A stretch of 64,000 nt of DNA from Collimonas fungivorans (GTDB lineage Bacteria; Pseudomonadota; Gammaproteobacteria; Burkholderiales; Burkholderiaceae_D). The position numbers and the translations under genes are program-made. Below, piece by piece: positions 47,528 to 56,081 of this stretch. Position 1 is the stretch's first letter. The number at the start of each line of letters is the position of its first letter. The stretch lies in contig NZ_CP013232.1 of assembly GCF_001584145.1 (NCBI RefSeq), forward strand, positions 1,116,001-1,180,000, in the 5' to 3' direction. The notes under the pieces are model-generated. The model made no database searches. It saw only the letters and a list, made by a program, of their open reading frames with translations, and had not been told where the DNA came from.

Positions 47528-48421
47528 GTGAGAACCATTCTTTTAACCGGAGCGACAGGATTTCTTGGCAGTAATCTTGCGCAAAAATTGGTCGCAAGCG
47601 GCCATCAGGTAATTGTACTCAAACGATCATCGTCTAAGCTTGATCGACTTGCGTCCATTTTACCTGCGCTGTCTGTCTACGATATAACGGATTTGTCGGC
47701 GCCCTTTAAGGAGCATGGCAAGGTAGATGCGATTATTCACACTGCGACTTGCTATGGACGTAACGGTGAGTCGGCGGCTGAAATATTTGAAGCTAACGTT
47801 GCTTTTCCGCTCCGCTTACTGGAAACAGCTACTTTATTTGATGTTAATACATTCTTCAACACTGATACTTTCTTTAATTCCGGCACGATTGTTTACAAGT
47901 ATCTGAATGGATATGCGCTGTCGAAAAATCATTTTCTTGAATGGGGAAAGCTGTTTGCCGATAGCCAAAAAATCAGGTTTGTAAATATTCGGCTAGAACA
48001 CATGTACGGTCCAGGGGATGATGCTTCAAAATTCATCATCCATGTTCTCCGGCAGCTTCTGGCGAACGTACCGGAAATTAAGCTGACGCCAGGTGAACAA
48101 AAGCGAGATTTTATCTACGTAGACGATGTTGTCGCAGCCTATGAAATTCTGCTGGAAAAATCCGATAGCCAAACAGATCTGTTCCAACAATATGGACTGG
48201 GAAGTGGCAAGGCCGTTACGGTACGAGAATTTGTAGAATTGGCTCATAAAATAACCGGATCATCCGCCTTTCTAAATTTTGGTGCTTTGTCTTATCGTGA
48301 AAATGAAATCATGAGTTCAGCCGCTGACACTGAGCGCTTGAATTCACTGGGCTGGCTTAGCCAAACGGATCTTGCCGAAGGTATCCGAGAAATGGCATCC
48401 CAAGAAAAAACGCGCGACTGA
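47528..48421 (+). CDS. CDP-3,6-dideoxyhexose synthase (RfbJ-like short-chain reductase)
   Basis: The 297-residue extended short-chain dehydrogenase starts at a GTG preceded by TAAGG. It has ILLTGATGFLGSNLAQKL (NAD(P) loop), FFNTDTFFNSGTIVYKYLNG, YALSKNHFLEWG (catalytic Tyr-Lys), and FVNIRLEHMYGPGDD...SKFI. The NTDxFF and RLEHxYGPGD segments match my memory of Salmonella RfbJ (CDP-abequose synthase). It should reduce C4 of the dideoxy-keto sugar; whether the product is abequose, paratose or another cannot be told from sequence. It lies directly after rfbH. Confidence 0.82.
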   Translation: MRTILLTGATGFLGSNLAQKLVASGHQVIVLKRSSSKLDRLASILPALSVYDITDLSAPFKEHGKVDAIIHTATCYGRNGESAAEIFEANVAFPLRLLETATLFDVNTFFNTDTFFNSGTIVYKYLNGYALSKNHFLEWGKLFADSQKIRFVNIRLEHMYGPGDDASKFIIHVLRQLLANVPEIKLTPGEQKRDFIYVDDVVAAYEILLEKSDSQTDLFQQYGLGSGKAVTVREFVELAHKITGSSAFLNFGALSYRENEIMSSAADTERLNSLGWLSQTDLAEGIREMASQEKTRD

Positions 48422-48626
48422 GGGTGCGGCAGTGGACGCCAGTAATTTCTGAACTGGTTTTTGCTGGGTATTTTTCGACATTGGCATATTCATTTTTGGC
48501 CAGAAAAATCTGAAGAAAATTGAAGTTATTAATACTGCTCTGAGAAAGAAAATGCGAATTTTGTTATGAATAAAATAATATCTCAACGGAAAAGTATTTT
48601 GCCGGCTGTTTTTTTTCGGAGGGTGC

Positions 48627-49970
48627 TTGATTTACAGAATTAAGCGCTTATTGGGCGTTGACCGGGCCATATTATTTACATTGGTAGCTCGCGGCTGGTC
48701 TGTCGTTGCCGGTTTAATGACGATTGTGTTTGTTACCCGTTTCCTTTCTCAGGAACTGCAAGGGTATTACTACACTTTCAACAGTCTTATAGCGTTACAA
48801 GTATTCGTAGAATTAGGATTGAATTTTGCAATCATCCAGTTTGCCAGCCATGAAATGGCCAAGCTTTCTTGGACTGACGACGGGATCCTGGTGGGAGACG
48901 CTGGAGCCAAACGGCGTTTACAGTCTTTATTGCACTTTGCCCTTGTCTGGTTTGGCGCTGCTGCAGTCCTGATGATTGTCGTGCTATTACCTGTAGGAAT
49001 ATATTTCTTTCTTGATGCATCAAAAAACTCGCCTGCGCCTAGTGTGAGCATGGCTTGGTCGCTGCTTGTGGTGTTTTCGGCTATTAACTTGGTCACAACT
49101 GCCGCTGTTGCAATTTTGGAGGGTTGCGGCAAGGTTGCGCAGGTAGCGATGCTACGACTATGCCAGTCAGTGTTCGCAGTAGTTGCAATATGGATTGTTT
49201 TGAGTTTCGGTGGTCATTTATACGCATTGGCGATGAATAGTCTGATGACTGCCGTGGTCGGTTTCGTCTGGATTTGGAGTCGATATCGAAAATTCTTCAA
49301 AGACCTTCTTCGTCACCGAACGTTATTGCAAGGGTTGGATTGGCGTAATGAAATATGGCCTTTTCAATGGCGTATAGCTCTGAGCTGGATGAGTGGCTAT
49401 CTCATGTTTCAATTATTTACACCGCTTCTTTTCGCCACCCATGGCCCCGTCGTTGCTGGGCAGATGGGGATGAGTTTACAAATCATAGGTGCGATGAATA
49501 GCAGCGCGATGGCATGGATTAGTACCAAAGCGCCAACTTATGGGAAATTGGTTGCGACAGGGCAGAGCAAAGCCCTGGACACACTTTTTTTCCGCGGACT
49601 TTTCCAGTCTTTGATTTTTCTTTCAACTGGAGTCGTATGCGTTTGGTTAATTTTTTATTATCTTTTTGTGAGTGGAGCTGGTTACGGTACCCGAGTGCTG
49701 CCGCCTTTCCTTTTTGCTATTCTGGGTTTTGTTGCAATTGCCAATCACATCGTATCAGCTGAAGCCGTTTATTTGCGCGCACATAAACAAGAACCATTCA
49801 TGCTCCTGTCAATTCTAAGCGGCACTATAACGGCAATCTTGGCTTGGCTACTTGTACCCGGGTATGGTGTAAGCGGTGCCGTTTACTCATATGCGGCGAC
49901 TGCATTGCTGGTTACCTTGGTTGGCGGAACATTCATCTTTATTAGAAAGCGCAAGGAATGGGCTGTTTGA
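48627..49970 (+). CDS. wzx: O-antigen flippase Wzx (polysaccharide export MATE/MOP family)
   Basis: The 447-residue protein is strongly hydrophobic with about 12 predicted membrane segments and the MOP-family opening FVTRFLSQELQGYYYTFNSLIAL (tandem segment with VxRxLxxxxxG). It should flip undecaprenyl-linked repeat units across the inner membrane. The start is a TTG right after GGAGGG with short spacing. The gene lies beyond a 205-base gap with no visible gene (48422-48626) and precedes the glycosyltransferases. Confidence 0.87.
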   Translation: MIYRIKRLLGVDRAILFTLVARGWSVVAGLMTIVFVTRFLSQELQGYYYTFNSLIALQVFVELGLNFAIIQFASHEMAKLSWTDDGILVGDAGAKRRLQSLLHFALVWFGAAAVLMIVVLLPVGIYFFLDASKNSPAPSVSMAWSLLVVFSAINLVTTAAVAILEGCGKVAQVAMLRLCQSVFAVVAIWIVLSFGGHLYALAMNSLMTAVVGFVWIWSRYRKFFKDLLRHRTLLQGLDWRNEIWPFQWRIALSWMSGYLMFQLFTPLLFATHGPVVAGQMGMSLQIIGAMNSSAMAWISTKAPTYGKLVATGQSKALDTLFFRGLFQSLIFLSTGVVCVWLIFYYLFVSGAGYGTRVLPPFLFAILGFVAIANHIVSAEAVYLRAHKQEPFMLLSILSGTITAILAWLLVPGYGVSGAVYSYAATALLVTLVGGTFIFIRKRKEWAV

Positions 49971-50034
49971 GCTGCTATTTTTTTCTTGAGTAAGAATGAC
50001 CTTAAGGCGCAGTGACTCCCATGAGAAATCCACA

Positions 50035-51018
50035 ATGATTGAAATATCAACTAAATTAGCCATTGCTATTCCAACCTATAATCGCTCGGAGCTGCTTGAC
50101 GGGCAGCTGAACAGCCTCGTGCCGTTGGTGGAAAAATATGGCATACCGATATATATATCTGACAATGCATCGATTGATTCAACAGAAGCTACTGTAAAAA
50201 AGTGGCTGCAGGTATATCCGCACATTATTTATTCAAAAAATAAAACAAATATTGGTATGAGCCGAAACATATCGCGGGTGCTAATGCTACCCGATACAGA
50301 ATATGTTTGGCTGTTAAGCGATGATGACAGATTGGTTCCGACAGCAATTGAAGTCGTCTTGAAAAATAGTGAATTTGGTAGCGATCTTATAGTTGTCAAT
50401 ACAAAATTTGACGTTCAGAGTAATGATTTGAGAGTCAAAGAACTCCCGGATAGTCTTTATGATGATAAGAATAAATTCATCGAAGACTTGGGTTGGCACA
50501 TAACCTTGATATCATGTCTCGTTGTAAAGCGCGGATTTGTCGATTCTATCGTATATCAGAAATATGCAGGATCACTTTTTCCACATACTGCCGCATTGCT
50601 AGAGATGGCAATAATGAAAAAATCTCTAATTTCCTGGATTGCAAGTCCATTGGTTTATCCAACAAAGAATATAAGTGACTTCACAACAAATAGATCTTTT
50701 TTTGACATATTTATAAAAGACTGGTCTACCGTTATCAGCGGACTACCAGAATATAAAAATAAATCAAAAGATAAATGTATTTTGTCTCATGGTGAAAAAG
50801 CGGGCATATTTACAATACCTGGCTTCTTTCAATTAAGGTTAAGCGGCGCCTTGGATTTTAATGTTTATAAAGAATATAAAGATTATTTTTCAAGAGTGAC
50901 GCATATTCCGCGGCTGCATATATTTCTAATATCCCTATGCCCCATATGGCTTGTGGTGCAAATAAGAAAAGTGTGGAGATTAAGGAATTTTCTTAAAAGA
51001 AGAAACAATAAATCTTGA
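50035..51018 (+). CDS. family 2 glycosyltransferase
   Basis: The 327-residue protein has the GT-A fold opening LAIAIPTYNRSELLDGQLNSL, the nucleotide-binding ISDNASIDSTEA, and the metal-binding LLSDDDRLVP. Its general architecture resembles Salmonella RfbV (abequosyltransferase), including an ITLISCLVVKR segment mid-protein and a basic C-terminus (KRRNNKS). It may therefore add the dideoxyhexose side branch, but this is inference. The ATG at 50035 begins near the fold start; codons from 49996 are probably not translated. Coding is distinctly AT-rich. Confidence 0.85.
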   Translation: MIEISTKLAIAIPTYNRSELLDGQLNSLVPLVEKYGIPIYISDNASIDSTEATVKKWLQVYPHIIYSKNKTNIGMSRNISRVLMLPDTEYVWLLSDDDRLVPTAIEVVLKNSEFGSDLIVVNTKFDVQSNDLRVKELPDSLYDDKNKFIEDLGWHITLISCLVVKRGFVDSIVYQKYAGSLFPHTAALLEMAIMKKSLISWIASPLVYPTKNISDFTTNRSFFDIFIKDWSTVISGLPEYKNKSKDKCILSHGEKAGIFTIPGFFQLRLSGALDFNVYKEYKDYFSRVTHIPRLHIFLISLCPIWLVVQIRKVWRLRNFLKRRNNKS

Positions 51019-51176
51019 ATGATTTTATAGTTTCGGAAATTTGACTAAAAAATTGTGAAATTTCAACAATGATGCAAGTTGGCCAATAAATCTGGCCATA
51101 TTGACATTAATATTATAGATGTGGCGACAGAAAGAATGATGATTCCAATAATAAATAACAAGGCACTGGTGATCTC

Positions 51177-52220
51177 GTGATTATATATTGGTGTATTTGG
51201 GCATTATCCGCATTTAATTGCATATTGCAAAAAAGAATCTCTAAATTCTGGGTTTTTATATTTTTGTTCTTTTTGGCGTTGTTGGTAGGTTTCCGGGGTA
51301 GTGAAGTTGATAAGGATTATCCACAATATTTAAAATATATAGAAATCATCGAGAGCGGAGGTTTTTTTTCGATAGGAAAAACATACGCGGGCTATTTTTT
51401 TGATTTTATTTCATATGTGGCATTAAATTTAGGCTGGACAGGTTTTGTTTTTATGTTTTATGCGGGAACATCGATTTATCTGAAAACAAAGCTTTTTTAT
51501 ATGAAGGGCAATGATTTTTCGAGTTACATATTAATTTATTGTGGACTTTTTTTATATTTGCATGAATTTACACAAATTCGGGTTGGCTTGGCGATAGCAT
51601 TCGCATATTTGGCGATTTACTATCTTTGTATTGATGATAAAAAGAAATCTTTCTTATGCTTTGCTGTCAGTGTTTTTATTCATCCGTCAGCTCTAGTATT
51701 AGGAGTATTTTATATATTACGCAAAGAACGTTTCAATGGCTTGATCTGGTTTTTTCTTTTATGTGTATCAATGCTGGCAGCGTATTTTGATGCATTGCAC
51801 TATGTCATACTTAGCGTTGCACAGATATTTAATATCTCAATTATAAATTTGTATATCGATATATTGAATGATGGTGCGCAGAATGATATAAATGTATATG
51901 GAATATTTCCTCTGTTGAATGCTGTTCTTGCTGGGATATGCTGTTTTTATTTTCATGAAAAAAAGATCGATTCATTCAATAATTTTTCAATAAAATCGTA
52001 TTTATTATCATCAATATCATGGTTTTTATTGTCACCAATTCCAGTCTTGGCCGGCAGAACAAGCCAGGTTTTCTTATTTGCGGCGGTTTTTTGCATACCA
52101 TTGCTGGGACGCGCCATATCCAAGAAATACGGTATGCTGTTGACCTTCACTTATAGTTTGCTTTCATTCATTGCTTTTTTGTATGTAGGAAGTTTGTTGA
52201 ATGACTACCAGTATCAGTAA
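51177..52220 (+). CDS. wzy: EpsG-family membrane protein, probable O-antigen polymerase Wzy
   Basis: The 347-residue protein is very hydrophobic with about 10 predicted membrane segments. It has the EpsG-type features GFRGSEVDKDYPQYLKYI after the second segment and TQIRVGLAIAFAYLAIYYL later. In Wzx/Wzy loci such proteins join repeat units at the periplasmic face. It starts at GTG with no strong ribosome site and overlaps the next glycosyltransferase by about 20 bases. Wzy proteins vary greatly in sequence, so the call depends on topology and position. Confidence 0.78.
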   Translation: MIIYWCIWALSAFNCILQKRISKFWVFIFLFFLALLVGFRGSEVDKDYPQYLKYIEIIESGGFFSIGKTYAGYFFDFISYVALNLGWTGFVFMFYAGTSIYLKTKLFYMKGNDFSSYILIYCGLFLYLHEFTQIRVGLAIAFAYLAIYYLCIDDKKKSFLCFAVSVFIHPSALVLGVFYILRKERFNGLIWFFLLCVSMLAAYFDALHYVILSVAQIFNISIINLYIDILNDGAQNDINVYGIFPLLNAVLAGICCFYFHEKKIDSFNNFSIKSYLLSSISWFLLSPIPVLAGRTSQVFLFAAVFCIPLLGRAISKKYGMLLTFTYSLLSFIAFLYVGSLLNDYQYQ

Positions 52221-53055
52221 TAATATGTCTTCTATCAGTATTCTTGTAGTGCTTTATGAGAAAAAGCTGAACGACTCGGAGACATTGTTATCGTTGTTGC
52301 ATCAAGATGTTTATGGTATTAAAAATTTAAATTTAATAGTCTGGGATAATTCACAAAGCAGATCACTGACCAATCAAGAAATTGCCTTTTTGCAAGATAG
52401 GTACCAGCTGACCTATCGCCATTGTCCGGAGAATCGGCCATTACGCTATGTTTATAACTATTTTATTGAAAATGAATTGACGGCGCCAGGAATTTCAATT
52501 TTCCTGGACGATGATACTGCGTTGCCAAAAAATTATTTGCGAGAACTGCAGGAAAAGGCTGAGTTATATTCTGATATAGATATATTTGTCCCATTAATCT
52601 ATGTAAGTGGCAAGATCTATAGTCCTCATGATTACCAATTGTTTCGCGGGAAACTCTGGAAGCAAAAAAAAACAGGAATTGTCAAAACAGTTGATATTGG
52701 ATGCATCAATAGTGGAATGGCAGTGCGCACAGATTTTTTTGCTGAAACAAATTATAGATATCCAGAATATTGCAAGTCATACGGAACGGACAAACATTTC
52801 TTTGATTTTTATGCTAAAAGACGGAAATTTTTTTATGTCATGGATATAGATGTAGAACATGACATCAGTTTTATACCGACAAATACAAATGCAGATTCAT
52901 ATCTCAGGGCATTCAAAGAGTATGTGAGTTTCTGGCGATCATACTTGCAACCCAAGCCGGCTGTCAGAAGTATTTTTATTGCATATGCAATTCTTTTTTC
53001 TTTGCGTGAAAGCGTGAGAAGAAGGGATATGAGATTTATAAAGATATTTTTTTGA
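52201..53055 (+). CDS. family 2 glycosyltransferase
   Basis: The 284-residue protein has a GT-A core: ISILVVLYEKKLNDSETLLSLL, LIVWDNSQSRS and the metal motif IFLDDDTALPKNYL (DDD). The acceptor region includes DIGCINSGMAVRTDFF. It presumably transfers one sugar of the O unit; donor and linkage are unknown. The ATG at 52201 lies inside the polymerase gene end; an ATG at 52225 is an alternative that keeps all motifs. AT-rich coding like its neighbours. Confidence 0.83.
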   Translation: MTTSISNNMSSISILVVLYEKKLNDSETLLSLLHQDVYGIKNLNLIVWDNSQSRSLTNQEIAFLQDRYQLTYRHCPENRPLRYVYNYFIENELTAPGISIFLDDDTALPKNYLRELQEKAELYSDIDIFVPLIYVSGKIYSPHDYQLFRGKLWKQKKTGIVKTVDIGCINSGMAVRTDFFAETNYRYPEYCKSYGTDKHFFDFYAKRRKFFYVMDIDVEHDISFIPTNTNADSYLRAFKEYVSFWRSYLQPKPAVRSIFIAYAILFSLRESVRRRDMRFIKIFF

Positions 53056-53062
53056 GATTCCA

Positions 53063-54190
53063 ATGAGTTTTAAAATATTTCCATTTTATTTCCCACAATT
53101 ACACACTATTCCCGAAAATGACGAGTGGTGGGGAAAAGATTTTACGGATTGGGATCTTGTAAAAAAAGCGTCGTCCTATGGTGCTTTCCAGAAGCAACCA
53201 AGAATTCCATTGGATGGAGTGTATTGCGATCAGTCCGATCCTGCTGTAATTGACAGGCAGGCACGACTTGCTCTTGCGTATGGAATATCAGGATTTAATT
53301 TTTATCATTATTGGTTTGATGGAAAGCTGTTGCTTGAGAGACCTGTAGAGAATTTGCTTGCCAATCAGAATATCCCAATTGAATATTTTTTTACATGGGC
53401 TAATGAAAGCTGGACCCGTCAGTGGATTGGCAAGCCTGAGGATATGCTGATTAAACAAATTCATCAAGAAGATAGAAATATCTGGAATGCTCATTATGAT
53501 TATCTGAGAAGGCATTTTCTTGATAAGCGTTATTTGAAAATTGAAAATAAACCTGTATTCTGCATTTATAGACCTGAACTTATAAAATCACTGGCAGACT
53601 GGATTGAATTTGTTAACAACAAAGCCAGAGAAGATGGATTCGATGGTATTCATTTAATTGCTTGTCGTGCATATGAAATCTCAAATCAGAATGTAATTTA
53701 TGAAAAATTTTCCGCCATTTTAAATTTTCAGCCCAGATTTTCAATCAATAAATATTTTAAATCCAACAACAAAGCTATCGCATGGCTAGAACCACGGCTT
53801 CGATTGTTGCCGGAATTTTTCCAGTTGAAGTTGGCTAAACTGAGAGTATCCGGTGGATTAAAATGCTTTGATTATGAAGATTACTTGAAAGTCCTGGATA
53901 ATGTCAGTGATTATGCGTGTTGCGATAAAGTGGCATATCAAGTAGTTTTCCCAGATTGGGATAATGGCGCCAGATATAAAGATAAGGCAACTTTTTTTAA
54001 AAATGCCAATATTGAAAACTTTAAGGTTGCGTTAAGAAAAGTGAGAGATATTTCTTTGAGGCGCGATGACCAGATATTTTTTATCAATGCATGGAATGAG
54101 TGGTCTGAGGGAGCATATTTGGAGCCTGATGAAAGTATGGGCCATCAATATCTGGAAGCCGTAAGAGATGTCTTGGTTAATAACAAATAG
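53063..54190 (+). CDS. WbsX/GH99-like family protein
   Basis: The 375-residue protein matches the WbsX family (glycoside hydrolase 99-like) found in polysaccharide loci: FPFYFPQLHTIPENDEWWGKDFTDW at the N-terminus, YGISGFNFYHYWFDGKLLLERP, FFTWANESWTRQW, and FINAWNEWSEGAYLEPD near the C-terminus. These proteins are annotated either as glycosyltransferases or as glycan hydrolases, and the true role is unsettled. GH99 enzymes act on alpha-mannosidic linkages, so an endo-acting role in the locus is possible. It is the last intact gene before the IS30 remnant. Confidence 0.85.
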   Translation: MSFKIFPFYFPQLHTIPENDEWWGKDFTDWDLVKKASSYGAFQKQPRIPLDGVYCDQSDPAVIDRQARLALAYGISGFNFYHYWFDGKLLLERPVENLLANQNIPIEYFFTWANESWTRQWIGKPEDMLIKQIHQEDRNIWNAHYDYLRRHFLDKRYLKIENKPVFCIYRPELIKSLADWIEFVNNKAREDGFDGIHLIACRAYEISNQNVIYEKFSAILNFQPRFSINKYFKSNNKAIAWLEPRLRLLPEFFQLKLAKLRVSGGLKCFDYEDYLKVLDNVSDYACCDKVAYQVVFPDWDNGARYKDKATFFKNANIENFKVALRKVRDISLRRDDQIFFINAWNEWSEGAYLEPDESMGHQYLEAVRDVLVNNK

Positions 54191-54244
54191 AGTAACCACT
54201 ATTTGCTTGATATATGCTTAATGACATGAATATTATTTTTTGTT

Positions 54245-55047
54245 TTTCCATTTGATCCTCATCGCCAAGAGCTACGCGAATCGACGAAATAGATTTGGAC
54301 GCCAATGTGTTCGGGGGATTTGGCGGGCGCGTATCTCGCGGCCTTGATCGTAAGTCTTGGTCTTGTGTATCGCGGTTGAATACTGCGGGGAAGCTGTCGA
54401 CAACGGCCTTGATGGTGGTGTTATCCATCTTGGAAAGCACCACAAATCCAATCGTGCGTTCGACTGGCGTGCGAACTGATGAGCGGTTGCCAGCGCCCTT
54501 GATCTGCTCGTCCTTCCGGTGGTAAGGGATAAGACGATCCTCGATTTCTGGAGGTAGGATACGGATACGTCTACATGTTGATTTGGCCACGGCGATTGGT
54601 GCTGCGGCTATGTGCTTTACTGGCCTGTTGTAGTAGAGACCTAATCAATTCGCGCTTGAACTCGCCGCATGGAGGCAAATAGATGGCGTCGCAGATGGTT
54701 TCGTGGGATACGGCTTCTCAGTGTTGTTGGGCCAAAGGCGCTTAAGTTTGCGCACAATCTGCTGTGGTGACCAGAGAAGTTTGAGTTGGTGGCAAATGAC
54801 CTGGAACAAGGCTCCTGCAGCTTGAGAAGACGCGGTGGCAATACGCGACGGGCTTGTTGGCATTGCGCATGGGCTAAGTTGAGATCATAGAGATGCCAAC
54901 GCCGCCGGTGCACTGGATTTTGCGGCTAATCATGCTAGTTGAAGGGCAAAGGCGTTTAACAATGGATCCGATAGAGCACAAGTCTGCGCGCAAGGTAGTG
55001 ACGATTGCGCGGTCCTGAGTAGTTAAATTTTTGTAAATTTTCGCTAT
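54245..55047 (-). pseudogene. decayed IS30-family transposase
   Basis: Reading the minus strand through changing frames gives IS30 blocks in order: YKNLTTQDRAIVTTLRADL (N-terminal HTH, near 55035), LFQVICHQLKLLWSPQQIVRKL (near 54790), VSHETICDAIYLPPCGEFKREL (near 54680), IKGAGNRSS and TPVERTIGFVVLSKMDNT (near 54480), KTYDQGREI (near 54355) and GVQIYFVDSRSSW (near 54275). Several frameshifts and an internal stop interrupt it, and the C-terminal end is missing, so it cannot encode an active transposase. It sits between two glycosyltransferase-locus genes, a scar of past insertion. No clear terminal inverted repeats were found. Confidence 0.85.
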
Positions 55048-55304
55048 GGTGCCGCCTTACAGCAGATGGTGTTGCACTTGGCTTTTGAGAACGTCTAGCA
55101 TCAAACGAATTTGTCATGTTCGCAGGAAAATTAGCATCTATTTTTTGTAAAAAATGGAAATGCAAAAATATTTATTTAGGATATGTATTGATATTTTGTG
55201 TGCAACTATTACCTAAATATAAGTGGCAGGAAAATATTCTCTTTCGACTATATAATGAATTTCTGAATGTAATATTGATATAAATTATCGACCGATAAGT
55301 GCCT

Positions 55305-56081
55305 ATGAATCCTAAATTTACCTTGTCCATAGTAAGTCATGGGCACAAAGAATATATATGTCAATTACTAAATGATCTTTCTCGTCTTGAACGCGCAGAT
55401 TTCGATGTTATTTTAACATTAAATTTACGTGAAAATATAGAAATTGATTATTCGGTGCTACCATATTCGATTCAAATTATCCATAATCAATATCCAAAAG
55501 GTTTTGCGGAAAATCACAATGCCGCTTTTCTTGTGAGCAAAGGTGATAATTTTGTAATTCTTAATCCTGATATAAAATTTGTTGATGATCCATTCATTAT
55601 ATTGTCATCAATAATTTCTGCGTCGCCTAATTCTATTTTTGCACCGTCAATTATTAATTATTCTGGCGAATTGGAAGATAGTGCAAGGAATTTTCCAACT
55701 CCAGTTTTTTTAGTGAAAAAGTTGGTTGCGACAATGTTGAAAATCAAACTAAAAAATGATGTTGTTCCTGAAACAGCTGAATTGCTTTCGCCTGATTGGG
55801 TTGCCGGCATGTTTGTTTTGATACCACGTCATGTTTATAAAGAATTGAATGGCTTGAGCGAAAAATACCATATGTATTACGAAGATGTTGATTTTTGCGC
55901 TAGGGCTAATTTGGCCGGGTATAAAATTCTAATTAGTAAAAAGGCAAAGGTAATTCATGAGGCACAACGCGATAGCCATAGAAAATTGCGTTATTTATTA
56001 TGGCATCTGCACAGCGCCATCAAATTTTTTACATCTCGGGCATATTTAAAAATCCACACTCAACGTCTTTTTAAGAAATAA
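55305..56081 (+). CDS. family 2 glycosyltransferase (rhamnosyltransferase-like)
   Basis: The 258-residue protein has FTLSIVSHGHKEYICQLLNDL, PKGFAENHNAAFLV and FVILNPDIKFVDDPF, then DWVAGMFVLIPRHVYKELNG and MYYEDVDFCARANLAGYKI. This order is typical of WbbL-type GT2 enzymes, many of which add rhamnose; with rmlBACD in the same locus that is a reasonable guess but not proven. The ATG at 55305 is used (a GTG at 55299 is possible). It restarts the locus after the IS30 scar, separated by a 257-base AT-rich stretch with no visible gene. Confidence 0.84.
   Translation: MNPKFTLSIVSHGHKEYICQLLNDLSRLERADFDVILTLNLRENIEIDYSVLPYSIQIIHNQYPKGFAENHNAAFLVSKGDNFVILNPDIKFVDDPFIILSSIISASPNSIFAPSIINYSGELEDSARNFPTPVFLVKKLVATMLKIKLKNDVVPETAELLSPDWVAGMFVLIPRHVYKELNGLSEKYHMYYEDVDFCARANLAGYKILISKKAKVIHEAQRDSHRKLRYLLWHLHSAIKFFTSRAYLKIHTQRLFKK

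Noticed and set aside
54295..54525. Small plus-strand ORF in the region after the WbsX-like gene
   Set aside because: It lies antisense to recognisable IS30 transposase blocks and has no protein features of its own.
54177..54913. Separate small minus-strand ORFs as independent genes
   Set aside because: Together they are frames of one decayed IS30 transposase, so they are reported as a single pseudogene.
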